Shown here in pieces: positions 26,284 to 37,253 of a DNA stretch of 64,000 nucleotides. Under the pieces are notes generated by a model. It saw only the letters and a program-made list of their open reading frames with translations. It had not been told where the DNA came from and ran no database searches. Every line of letters begins with the position of its first letter. Position 1 is the first letter of the stretch. Where the stretch lies: NCBI RefSeq assembly GCF_001494595.1, contig NZ_LN929908.1, positions 1 to 64,000 on the forward strand, read 5' to 3'. The translations under genes were made by a program, and so were the position numbers. The stretch comes from Mycobacterium sp. M26 (GTDB taxonomy: Bacteria; Actinomycetota; Actinomycetes; Mycobacteriales; Mycobacteriaceae).

Positions 26284-27301
26284 CGGTGCCGTCGGCGCTC
26301 AGCAGGCTGGCCTCGGCCAGTTCGGCGTCGGTGGGCAGCCGCAGGGTGATCAACCCGGCGAACACGCCGTTGTCCAGTTCGACGCGGTTGACGGTGACAT
26401 GCATCGGCACCCACCCGCTCTCGGTGCTGGGCAACCGCAAAACCCGGCTGGTTGAACCGGTTTCGAACTCCTTGGCCATCGGCTCCAGATGCGACTTGTC
26501 GTCGGGATGGAACTGCACTCCCTGACGCCAGTCGTAATGCGGGCACGGCTCGTCGAGCCACTTGAGCAGATTCCAGCTGCCCAGGTCGACGATCGCCCGG
26601 TACACCCCCTGCTGGGACAGGCCCCGCAGGATCCGCTGGGCCAGCAGGTCAGTCGGCACGTCCGACTCGTCGAGTTCACCCACCAGGTTCATGGCGCGGG
26701 CGATCAGGTGGTCGGTGCCGTCCTCGGCGGGCTCCATCGCGGTGCGCGCGACGAAGCCGACCCGACGGAAGCCACCCAGCTTGTCGTTGAAATCCCAGCT
26801 GGTGCAGTAGGTGCGGCCAGGGGCGGCATCGATGGCCAGCGCGAGCACCCGCGCCTCATCCTTGTTGAAGTCGCGGCTGGGCAGATCCTCGACGAAGGCG
26901 CGGCCATGGGTGCGTTCCTCGGCCGGGTCCATCCCGGCGTTGGCCAGCGACTCGACGGTATCGGTGGCCTCACCGGTGGTCATGTCCCATTTCAGCGGTC
27001 CGGGGATAGGCCGTTCCGGCGGCTCGGCGTCGGCAGGCCCGATCCACACGTGCACACCGTGCACCTTGCCGTCGGACATCGTCACCGGTTCGGTCCGGAT
27101 CACCCGGTCGCTCTTCGGGGTGATGCTGGCCAGGCTGTTGCCGGTGGCGACGGTTTCGGTGATCGCCGTCTGAATCGCGGCCAGGTGCGGATTGCGTCGC
27201 AGGAACGCGCTGATCGGCACCAGGTTCTTCATCCGGCGTCCCTGCGCCACGACCACGGGTTCGGTGCCGAGTGTCTCCACCAGCAGCCAGTCGTGGTTCA
27301 T
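26276..27301 (-). CDS. Multi-sensor-domain protein (Rv3651 type)
   Basis: A 341-residue cytosolic protein without signal or membrane segments. The H37Rv homologue Rv3651 was reported as a triple sensor-domain protein, with PAS/GAF-like folds but no catalytic output domain. That agrees with the lack of kinase, cyclase or DNA-binding motifs here. The ligand is unknown. TAAACT lies 7 bases before the ATG, fitting a leaderless start. The 3' end overlaps the last tad gene. Confidence 0.8.
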   Translation of the reverse strand: MNHDWLLVETLGTEPVVVAQGRRMKNLVPISAFLRRNPHLAAIQTAITETVATGNSLASITPKSDRVIRTEPVTMSDGKVHGVHVWIGPADAEPPERPIPGPLKWDMTTGEATDTVESLANAGMDPAEERTHGRAFVEDLPSRDFNKDEARVLALAIDAAPGRTYCTSWDFNDKLGGFRRVGFVARTAMEPAEDGTDHLIARAMNLVGELDESDVPTDLLAQRILRGLSQQGVYRAIVDLGSWNLLKWLDEPCPHYDWRQGVQFHPDDKSHLEPMAKEFETGSTSRVLRLPSTESGWVPMHVTVNRVELDNGVFAGLITLRLPTDAELAEASLLSADGTAT

Positions 27302-27606
27302 GGCTGGGAGTTTAACGGCGCAGCCTTCGCGCGGCCGCCACGGAATCCGCAGGTAAGCGGGTCACAGCCGGGCGACGATCGGCGTGGTGGGGGTGCCGTT
27401 CCTTGCGCGGTCCCTGCTCTTTGGGTACTTTTCGGCTACGTCCGACCCGTCGGACCTGGGAACGGATCGCGTTGTCCGACCGTTCGTCGCTGGCGATGTC
27501 CAGTTCTCTGCCTCCAGCAGCGCGGGGCTGTACACCAAGCTCGCGCGCAGTGGCGGCGCTGCTGCGCGGTCGTCGACCGTTTGAGGGGTCGGTCGGCGGC
27601 CGACGA
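27302..27606. other. Intergenic region upstream of the Rv3651-type gene
   Basis: About 300 bases between the minus-strand helicase stop and the next minus-strand start. The TAAACT box of the sensor gene is at the left edge. GTCGG-CG-GCCGAC near 27592-27604 could help end the helicase transcript. A 66-codon plus-strand frame at 27384 has no ribosome site or recognisable product and was not called. Confidence 0.4.
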
Positions 27607-29961
27607 TCAGGCGCCCAGCTCAGCGAGAATGAGCCTGAGCACGCGGACCGCACCGGCTTTGTCCAGGGGATCGTTGCCGTTTCCGCATTTCGGGGACTGC
27701 ACGCAGGAGGGACAGCCGTGCGGGCATTCGCACGATTCGATCGCCGCTGCGGTCGCCCCCAGCCAGGTCGCGGCCAGCCGGTAGCCCCGCTCGGCGAAAC
27801 CGGCGCCGCCCGGATGGCCGTCGTAGACGAAGACGGTCGGCAGACCACCTTCACCGATCGCGGTCGACAGGCCGCCGATATCGCCGCGGTCGCAGCTGGC
27901 CACCAGTGGCAGCAGCCCGATCGCGGCATGCTCGGCGGCGTGCAGCGCACCGGGTATCTGAGCGAGCTCGATTCCGTTGTCCAGCAATGCTTCCGGAGCG
28001 ATCGTGTACATTACCGCGGTGGTCGGCAGTGACTGCTCGGGCATGTCGAGTTCGACGAAGTCGATGACTTCCCCGGACAGCCGGCGGCGCAGATACCCGA
28101 TGACCCGATGGGTGACCGACACCGGCACCAGGCCAAGCGTGACCGCGTCGTAGTGCACCCGCTCGCCGGGCCCGGTCACGGTGATGTCGGTGATCTCCCG
28201 CGCGTAGGTCGAGTAGCCCGGGTCCTCGGCGTGGACGAAGGCCACCCCGTCCTCAAGGCGCAGCGAGTCCACGACATAACTCTCACCCTGATGCAAATAC
28301 ACCGCGCCGGGGTGCACAGTCGCCGGTGCCTGCCCGGCTCCGGTGCTGCCGAGCATCCGGCCGGTGTCCTCCTCCACGATGGCCACCTGACCGCCAGCCG
28401 ACCCGCGGATGTCGACAGCAGGATGCGGGTCCAGCCCCGGCGCCGGAAAGTACCGGCCGCCGCGTTTGCGCAGTAACCCGTCGTCCACCAGTTCCTCGGC
28501 CACCGCGTCGGCCTCCCACCGCCGCACCTCACCCTCCTCCAGGGGGAGTTCGGTTGCCGCGCAGAGTAATTGCGGTCCCAGCACGTAGGGGTTGGACGGG
28601 TCGATGACCACCCGCTCGACCGGTTTGTCCAGCAGCGCGGCGGGATGGTGCACCAAATAGGTGTCCAGCGGGTCGTCGCGGGCGATCAGCACCACCAGTG
28701 CACCCTGGCCGCGGCGCCCCGACCGCCCGGCCTGCTGCCAGAACGACGCCACCGTGCCCGGGAAGCCGGCCAGCAGCACGGCATCCAGACCGGCGATGTC
28801 GATGCCCAACTCGAGCGCGTTCGTCGTTGCCAGTCCGCGCAATTCGCCGTCCGACAGCGCCCGTTCCAGAGCCCGGCGATCCTCGGCGAGGTAGCCCGCG
28901 CGGTAGGACGCCACCGTTTCGATCAGCTGCGGCGCGATGTCCTCCAGTCGTGCCCGCGCGCTCAGCGCGGTCAGTTCCGCCCCGCGCCGGGACCGGACGA
29001 AGGTCAGCGTCCGCGCACCCTCGACCACCAGATCGGCCATCATCCGCGCCGCCTCGGCACCCGCCGAGCGTCGCACCGGCGCCCCGTTCTCACCGCGGGC
29101 GTCGGTGCGCAGTTCGGGTTCCCACAACGCCACGGTGCGCGCCCCGTGCGGGGAGCCGTCGTCGGTGACGGCCTCGACCGCCTGCCCGATCAATTCCGCT
29201 GCGGTCTCGCCCGGGGCCGCGGTGGTGGCGCTGGCGAAGATCACCGTGGGGCTTGACCAGGCCCCGGGTCGCTCCGCTCCTGCCCGCCGATCACCCGAAC
29301 TCGGTGCGTACCGTTCACACAGCCGCAGCAGACGGCGCAGCACCATTGCGACATTCGAGCCGAAAATGCCGCGGTAGTAATGGCATTCGTCGACCACGAT
29401 ATAGCGCAGGTTGCGCAGGAACACCGCCCACTTGGCATGGTTGCGCAACAGTGCCACATGGATCATGTCCGGGTTGGAGAACAACCACCGCGAGCGTTCG
29501 CGGGCGAATTTGCGTACCTCGGTGGGCGTGTCGCCGTCATAGGACGTCGGTGCGACGTCGGCCAAGGCCGGCACCGCGGTGGTCAGTGCATGGGCGGCCC
29601 GCAACTGGTCGTGGCCAAGCGCTTTCGTCGGCGACAAATACAGGGCCCTGGCCCGTGGGTCGCGGGCCAGCGCGTCCAGGATCGGCAGCTGGAATGCCAG
29701 TGACTTGCCGGAGGCGGTGCCGGTGCTGATGACGACATGACGGCCGTCGTGGGCCAGATCGGCGGCCCGGACCTGATGGGACCAGGGTGCCACTATTCCG
29801 TGATCATGGAACGCGCGGAGGACATCTGGCCTCGCCCACGCCGGCCACGCGGCGCCGACGGCATTGCGGGCGGGGATCTCGGCAACGTGCTGCAGCGCTG
29901 CTGCGGAGGATTCGGCGCCGGCGACCGCAATTGTCAGTAGCTCACTGCCAAAACTCGCCAT
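27607..29961 (-). CDS. DEAD/DEAH-box helicase with DUF1998 (MrfA-like, Rv3649 type)
   Basis: A 784-residue superfamily 2 helicase. Walker A is STGTASGKSLAF, the Walker B equivalent is VDECHYYRG, later motifs include FASATTAAPGE and QQAGRSGRRGQ. The C-terminal DUF1998 domain ends in a four-cysteine zinc site (CECPHGCPSCVQSPKCGN). B. subtilis MrfA, of this architecture, repairs mitomycin C damage with an exonuclease partner; I see no such partner here. Translation starts at ATG behind AGAGGGGG. Confidence 0.88.
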   Translation of the reverse strand: MASFGSELLTIAVAGAESSAAALQHVAEIPARNAVGAAWPAWARPDVLRAFHDHGIVAPWSHQVRAADLAHDGRHVVISTGTASGKSLAFQLPILDALARDPRARALYLSPTKALGHDQLRAAHALTTAVPALADVAPTSYDGDTPTEVRKFARERSRWLFSNPDMIHVALLRNHAKWAVFLRNLRYIVVDECHYYRGIFGSNVAMVLRRLLRLCERYAPSSGDRRAGAERPGAWSSPTVIFASATTAAPGETAAELIGQAVEAVTDDGSPHGARTVALWEPELRTDARGENGAPVRRSAGAEAARMMADLVVEGARTLTFVRSRRGAELTALSARARLEDIAPQLIETVASYRAGYLAEDRRALERALSDGELRGLATTNALELGIDIAGLDAVLLAGFPGTVASFWQQAGRSGRRGQGALVVLIARDDPLDTYLVHHPAALLDKPVERVVIDPSNPYVLGPQLLCAATELPLEEGEVRRWEADAVAEELVDDGLLRKRGGRYFPAPGLDPHPAVDIRGSAGGQVAIVEEDTGRMLGSTGAGQAPATVHPGAVYLHQGESYVVDSLRLEDGVAFVHAEDPGYSTYAREITDITVTGPGERVHYDAVTLGLVPVSVTHRVIGYLRRRLSGEVIDFVELDMPEQSLPTTAVMYTIAPEALLDNGIELAQIPGALHAAEHAAIGLLPLVASCDRGDIGGLSTAIGEGGLPTVFVYDGHPGGAGFAERGYRLAATWLGATAAAIESCECPHGCPSCVQSPKCGNGNDPLDKAGAVRVLRLILAELGA

Positions 29962-30260
29962 CTGCCGACCCCCTCTCTGTTTCCGTGACGTCGCTGCACA
30001 ACGGTTGTATCGAATTGTTCATCAGTTGGTAGCAGTGAGACTGTCGCAAGTGCGCTGAACGTGATTGGATAAGGGCGGTCGCAGCTTCTGTGTTCGTGTC
30101 TTCACAATCGCAGGATCGACGTTGCGATCGCGGTTCCTGCGAGGGTCTGTAGGTCGGGTGAGTTCCGACAACTCCACGAAGGATGGCGGTCGGAACGGGG
30201 CCCGGTCTGCCGAAAACTCGGCCGGCCGTACCCGGTAGCAAGAGAAGGAAAGTACGAAAG
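29962..30260 (+). other. Divergent region and structured cspA leader
   Basis: The helicase (minus) and cspA (plus) diverge from here. The cspA side can form small hairpins, GTCGG/CCGAC (30153-30169) and GCCGA/TCGGC (30209-30222), before the ribosome site. A long structured 5' UTR is usual for cold-shock mRNAs, which are temperature-controlled. Promoter boxes are not clear to me. Confidence 0.45.
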
Positions 30261-30464
30261 ATGCCACAGGGAACTGTGAAGTGGTTCAACGCGGAGAAGG
30301 GCTTCGGGTTCATTGCCCCCGAGGACGGTTCTGCGGATGTGTTCGTCCACTACACGGAAATTCAGGGGTCGGGCTTCCGCACCCTTGAGGAGAACCAGAG
30401 GGTCGAGTTCGAGGTCGGTCAGAGCCCCAAGGGACCGCAGGCCACAGGCGTGCGCTCTATCTGA
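30261..30464 (+). CDS. cspA: Cold-shock protein CspA
   Basis: A 67-residue single cold-shock domain, the same length as Rv3648c. RNP1 is KGFGFIAP and RNP2 is VFVHYTEI. It binds single-stranded RNA and DNA and melts secondary structure. I chose the ATG opening MPQGTVKWF, behind AAGGAAAG. A strong terminator follows 22 bases after the stop, so the mRNA is monocistronic. Confidence 0.96.
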   Translation: MPQGTVKWFNAEKGFGFIAPEDGSADVFVHYTEIQGSGFRTLEENQRVEFEVGQSPKGPQATGVRSI

Positions 30465-30485
30465 TCAGCAGCGACATACAGGAAT

Positions 30486-30534
30486 CACCCCCGTGCGTCC
30501 CGGTGACGGGCACCGCCGGGGGTGTTTCGTTTTC
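30486..30534 (+). terminator. Intrinsic terminator of cspA
   Basis: CACCCCCG (30486-30493) pairs with CGGGGGTG (30517-30524). An inner GTCCCG/CGGGC stem extends it, and the tail is TTTCGTTTT. This is the most canonical terminator in the window. Confidence 0.88.
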
Positions 30535-30591
30535 CGGGGCCATACGGCTCGGCGGCGTGGCGCTGGTCGTCCACTGGCTTAGTGTCGAGTC

Positions 30592-31170
30592 GTGAGCCAG
30601 CTGTCGTTCTTCTCGGCTGAGTCGGTGCCGCCCACGGTCACCGACCTCACCGGGATGCTCGCGGCAGCCGGTCAGGTCGTGATGGTCTCCGGTGGCGCAC
30701 GGCTGTCGGTGGTGGTCGAGGAGCTCTGGCGGGCCACCGCGCTGGCCGACATGATCACCGACGCCGGCCTGCAGCCGGAGATCACCCGCACCGAGGAGGA
30801 CAGCCCTCTGGTGCGCACCGCGGTGGATGTCCGGCTGGTGGCGATCGCCACCGAGTGGACGCGTGGGGCGGTCAAGACGGTGCCTCCGCAGTGGTTGCCC
30901 GGGCCCAGGGAGCTGCGGGCCTGGACGTTGGCGGCCGGAACACCGGAGGCCGATCGCTACCTGCTCGGTCTGGACCCGCACGCGCCGGACACCCATTCCC
31001 CGCTGGCGTCGGCGCTGATGCGGGTGGGAATCGCACCGACTCTGATCGGGACAAGAGGGTCCCGGCCGGCGTTACGAATCAGTGGCCGCAGGCGGCTATC
31101 GCGCCTGGTAGAGAACGTGGGGGAACCGCCGGATGACACCGAAGCGTTGTCAGCGTGGCCCAGAATCTGA
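30592..31170 (+). CDS. Conserved protein of unknown function (Rv3647c type)
   Basis: A 192-residue soluble protein, the same length as Rv3647c. There are no membrane helices, signal or cofactor motifs, and I recognise no domain. It starts at GTG, with TAGTGT exactly 6 bases before it (leaderless signature). It precedes topA on the same strand with 113 bases between them. Confidence 0.82.
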   Translation: MSQLSFFSAESVPPTVTDLTGMLAAAGQVVMVSGGARLSVVVEELWRATALADMITDAGLQPEITRTEEDSPLVRTAVDVRLVAIATEWTRGAVKTVPPQWLPGPRELRAWTLAAGTPEADRYLLGLDPHAPDTHSPLASALMRVGIAPTLIGTRGSRPALRISGRRRLSRLVENVGEPPDDTEALSAWPRI

Positions 31171-31283
31171 GACATTCCGTGTGGGGGGCCGGTTTGCGTC
31201 GGCCCGTCCGGGGTGCGAAATTGTCAGTTGCCCGCGAGGCCGGGGGTACCTGTGGGCAAGACAGAAGTGGAGCGTAAGCGCAG

Positions 31284-34094
<2,811 letters not shown>

Positions 34095-34102
34095 CCCTGA
34101 TT

Positions 34103-34126
34103 GCGCCCAAACCGACAAACGGGCGC
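34103..34126. terminator. Hairpin between convergent topA and adenylate cyclase
   Basis: GCGCCC (34103-34108) pairs with GGGCGC (34121-34126) around a 12-base loop. The plus-strand tail (GAAAAG) lacks a T-run, while on the minus strand the stem is followed by AATCAGG. It lies between the two stop codons and may act on both sides. Confidence 0.45.
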
Positions 34127-34172
34127 GAAAAGTCGAGTGGGAAGCGCCATTTCGTCGATCTCGACGACGGCG

Positions 34173-35774
34173 TCAGCGGGCGGCTTCGCTTGTGACTTCG
34201 GGACGCTCGGCCGGCATGGCCAGCTTGGCCGGGCGGGCCAGCTGAGTCGGCGCGGTGCGACCGCGCAGTTCGACGATCTCGCCGACGTTCCAGCACAGCG
34301 CCTCGGCGTCCAGTGCGCCGCTGACCGCGATCGCCGACGCCAGCACGTGCCCGTTCTCCAGCTTGGCCAGCTCGGTGAGCCGGGCCGCCTCGTTCACCGG
34401 ATCGCCGATGACGGTGTACTCGAAGCGGGCCTGCGCGCCGATGTGGCCGGCGATCGCGCGCCCGGCCGACACCCCGATGCCGAACTCGGTCTGGCCCAGG
34501 ACCTCGACGAGTTCGTCGTGCAGTTCGCGCGAGGCGGCCAGCGCCGCGCCCGAGGCGTCCGGGTGCTCGATCGGGGCGCCGAAGATGCACAGGGCGGCGT
34601 CACCCTGGAATTTGTTGACGAAGCCGCCGTGCTTCTTGACGGTGTCGACGACGACGCGGAAGAACTCGTTGAGCAGGCTGACGACCTCGCTGGGCGGGCG
34701 GGTCGCGGCGATCTCGGTCGACCCGACCAGGTCGACGAACAGCACCGCGACGTCGCGTTCCTGGCCACCGAGTTCGGTGCCCCGCTCCAGCGCGCGGCGG
34801 GCGACGTCCTCGCCGACGTAGCGGCCGAACAGGTCGCGCAGCCGCTGCCGTTCGGACAGGTCGCGCACCATGTCGTTGAAGCCGGCCTGCAGCAGGCCGA
34901 GCTCACTGGCGTCGTAGATCTGCATGTGGGCGTTGTAGTTACCGCGCTGGACTTCACCGAGCGCCCAGCGCAACTGGCGCAGCGGGTCGGCGATCGACAT
35001 GGCGGCCAGCAGGTTGCCGGCCAGCCCGATCACCAGCGCGGCGATCGCCATCAGCAGGATCGGGGTGAACAGCTGATCAGCTGAGGCCTGCAACAGCGAG
35101 AACTTGGCCGCCACCACTGACAGCACGATGGCCAGCAGCGGAACCCCGGTGGACAGCAGCCAGGTCAGCACCAGCCGCAGCACCACCCCCGGCCTGCGGA
35201 ACTTCTCCGGCGGCCCGCCGCGCAGTGCGGCCACCGCCACCGGCCGCAGCACCCGCTCGGCCTGCAGGTAGCCGATGATCGAGGTCGCGGTGGCACCCAG
35301 CATGGTGGCCACTGCCAGCACGGGCGCGGCGTGGCTGGCGACCGGCCAGCTGGCCGCGATGAACACCACCGCGCCCAGCACCCAGTTCGTCATGCTGATG
35401 ATCGAGCGGTACGTCGGCATCCGCAGCGCCCGCAATCGGGCCGCCTCGGTGGTCTCCGGATCGTCGTCGGCCAGCAGGGCATCGCGGCGTTGCCAGCGGA
35501 ACACCGGCACGAGCAGCCGCAGGCTCACGTAGGCGCCCACGCCGAACGAGATGAACAGATAGCTCAGAAAGATCGCCAGGTTCACCGTCGGCAGGTCCTG
35601 CAGCATGATCCGGTCCGCAGGTGGCAAACCGAACCGCAGGAACCCCAGGACCAGTAGCGCGCCGATGATGTCGGCCTGCAACATTCCCAGCGAAAACACC
35701 GGCCACGGCGTGCGGGCGACCCAGCGGATGAATCCGCTGGCTCGCCCGATGCTGGTCGGCGCGGTGCTCACCAC
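34173..35774 (-). CDS. Membrane adenylate cyclase (Rv3645 type)
   Basis: A 533-residue class III cyclase. About six membrane helices fill residues 20-270. A HAMP segment (IADPLRQLRWALGEVQRGNY) links them to a catalytic domain with metal residues in VLFVDLVGSTE and GDAALCIFG, and later conserved residues around YTVIGDPVNEAARL. Rv3645 is reported as the main cAMP source in M. tuberculosis during growth on fatty acids. The product acts through CRP, encoded 25 kb to the left. The start is GTG; an adjacent GTG is equally possible. Confidence 0.9.
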   Translation of the reverse strand: MVSTAPTSIGRASGFIRWVARTPWPVFSLGMLQADIIGALLVLGFLRFGLPPADRIMLQDLPTVNLAIFLSYLFISFGVGAYVSLRLLVPVFRWQRRDALLADDDPETTEAARLRALRMPTYRSIISMTNWVLGAVVFIAASWPVASHAAPVLAVATMLGATATSIIGYLQAERVLRPVAVAALRGGPPEKFRRPGVVLRLVLTWLLSTGVPLLAIVLSVVAAKFSLLQASADQLFTPILLMAIAALVIGLAGNLLAAMSIADPLRQLRWALGEVQRGNYNAHMQIYDASELGLLQAGFNDMVRDLSERQRLRDLFGRYVGEDVARRALERGTELGGQERDVAVLFVDLVGSTEIAATRPPSEVVSLLNEFFRVVVDTVKKHGGFVNKFQGDAALCIFGAPIEHPDASGAALAASRELHDELVEVLGQTEFGIGVSAGRAIAGHIGAQARFEYTVIGDPVNEAARLTELAKLENGHVLASAIAVSGALDAEALCWNVGEIVELRGRTAPTQLARPAKLAMPAERPEVTSEAAR

Positions 35775-35862
35775 CCCACCGTATCGGTCCAGAGCGACGG
35801 ATCCGCACCTTAATGACCCACCGCCGACCTGCGGTGTCGTTGCTGCGCACTAGGGTCGGGAG

Positions 35863-37080
35863 GTGATGTCCGGGGTATTTACGCGGCTGGTCGGCCAAAG
35901 TGCGGTGGAAGCCGAGCTGGTTGCCGCTGCTCGCGCCGCCCGGGGTGATTCCGCTCACGATGTGGCCGCGACCGGGACCATGACACACGCCTGGCTGATC
36001 ACCGGGCCGCCGGGATCGGGCCGCTCGATCGCCGCGCTGTGCTTCGCCGCCGCGTTGCAGTGCACCGCCGACGGCACGCCGGGCTGTGGTCAATGCCGGG
36101 CCTGCACGACCACCATGGCCGGCACCCACGGCGACGTGCGGCGCATCATTCCTGAAGGACTCTCGATCGGCGTGGACGAGATGCGCACCATCGTCCAGAT
36201 CGCCTCGCGGCGCCCCAGCACCGGCCGCTGGCAGATCGTCGTGGTCGAGGACGCCGACCGGCTCACCGAAGGTGCGGCCAACGCACTGCTCAAGGTTGTC
36301 GAGGAACCGCCACCGTCGACGGTGTTCCTGCTGTGCGCACCATCGGTGGATCCCGAGGACATCGCGATCACGCTGCGGTCGCGGTGCCGGCACGTAGCGT
36401 TGGTGACGCCGTCGACCGCCGCGATCGCCCAGGTCCTCGTCGACAGCGACGGGCTGTCGGTCGAGGAGGCCCAGTGGGCGGCCTCGGTCAGCGGCGGGCA
36501 CGTCGGTCGGGCCCGGCGGCTGGCCACCGATTCGGAGGCCCGCGACCGTCGGACCCGTGCGCTGGGGCTGGCCCGCGACGCGGCCACGCCGACGCGGGCG
36601 TATGCGGCCGCCGAGGAGTTGGTGGCCACCGCCGAAGCCGAGGCCCGTGCGCTGACCGGCGGGCGCGACGAGGTCGAGGCCGAGGAATTGCGCACGGCGC
36701 TGGGGGCCGGCGGCACCGGTAAGGGCACTGCGGGAGCGCTGCGCGGTGCGGCCGGCGCGATCAAGGACCTCGAACGACGGCAGAAGTCGCGGCAGACCCG
36801 CGCCTCCCGGGACGCGCTGGACCGGGCGCTGATCGACCTGGCCACCTATTTCCGGGACGCGCTGCTGGTGGCCAACGGCGCCGGCTCGGTCGCGCCCAAC
36901 CACCCCGACATGGCCGACAAGGTGGCCAGCCTGGCCGCGCACGCCTCACCGGAGCGGCTGCTGCGCTGTATCGAGGCGGTGCTCGAGTGCCGCGAGGCGC
37001 TGGCGATGAACGTCAAACCCAAATTCGCCGTCGATGCGATGGTGGCCACCGTGGGTCAGGCGTTGCGTTCAGACCTGTAG
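35863..37080 (+). CDS. holB: DNA polymerase III delta-prime subunit
   Basis: A 405-residue clamp-loader subunit (Rv3644c type). Visible are the AAA+ P-loop GPPGSGRS, the zinc-binding cysteines in CGQCRAC with an earlier Cys, the DEMRTI and EDADRLTEGAANALLK segments, and an SRC-like arginine finger (LRSRCRH). TAGGGT ends 6 bases before the GTG at 35863, so a leaderless mRNA starting there explains the poorly spaced GGGAGG. An ATG directly follows that GTG. tRNA-Thr lies 26 bases downstream. Confidence 0.9.
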   Translation: MMSGVFTRLVGQSAVEAELVAAARAARGDSAHDVAATGTMTHAWLITGPPGSGRSIAALCFAAALQCTADGTPGCGQCRACTTTMAGTHGDVRRIIPEGLSIGVDEMRTIVQIASRRPSTGRWQIVVVEDADRLTEGAANALLKVVEEPPPSTVFLLCAPSVDPEDIAITLRSRCRHVALVTPSTAAIAQVLVDSDGLSVEEAQWAASVSGGHVGRARRLATDSEARDRRTRALGLARDAATPTRAYAAAEELVATAEAEARALTGGRDEVEAEELRTALGAGGTGKGTAGALRGAAGAIKDLERRQKSRQTRASRDALDRALIDLATYFRDALLVANGAGSVAPNHPDMADKVASLAAHASPERLLRCIEAVLECREALAMNVKPKFAVDAMVATVGQALRSDL

Positions 37081-37106
37081 ACTCACTGCGGCCCGGAGAT
37101 GGCTGC

Positions 37107-37182
37107 GCCGCCTTAGCTCAGTCGGTAGAGCGATTCACTCGTAATGAATAGGTCGGGGGTTCGATTCCCCCAGGCGGCTCCA
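37107..37182 (+). tRNA. tRNA-Thr(CGT)
   Basis: A 76-nt cloverleaf with acceptor strands GCCGCCT and AGGCGGC, D-loop AGCTCAGTCGGTAGAGC, and anticodon stem ATTCA/TGAAT around CTCGTAA (anticodon CGT, threonine). The T-arm contains GGTTCGATTCC. Discriminator T is followed by an encoded CCA. It sits between holB and a secreted-protein gene. Confidence 0.96.
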
Positions 37183-37206
37183 TTTTCTTTCCGTCATTTT
37201 GTGTTC

Positions 37207-37224
37207 GTGTGAAGTTGCTCACAC
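37207..37224. promoter_or_regulatory. Perfect CRP palindrome
   Basis: GTGTGA, AGTTGC, TCACAC gives a full TGTGA-N6-TCACA match, extended by one more symmetric pair. It is centred at 37215.5, about 38 bases upstream of the predicted start of the secreted-protein transcript. That is close to the class II activation position. Confidence 0.85.
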
Positions 37225-37241
37225 GTCAATTCAGGTCGACT

Positions 37242-37247
37242 TACATT
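37242..37247 (+). promoter_or_regulatory. -10 box giving a leaderless mRNA
   Basis: TACATT is followed by exactly 6 bases and then ATG at 37254, so transcription should start at or beside the A of the start codon. No ribosome site is present. No good -35 is seen, as expected if CRP at 37207-37224 recruits the polymerase. Confidence 0.6.
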
Positions 37248-37253
37248 GCTTGC

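Noticed and set aside
27384..27584. A 66-codon frame in the helicase-sensor gap
   Set aside because: No ribosome site, no membrane or domain signature, and no sign of conservation can be judged from the sequence.
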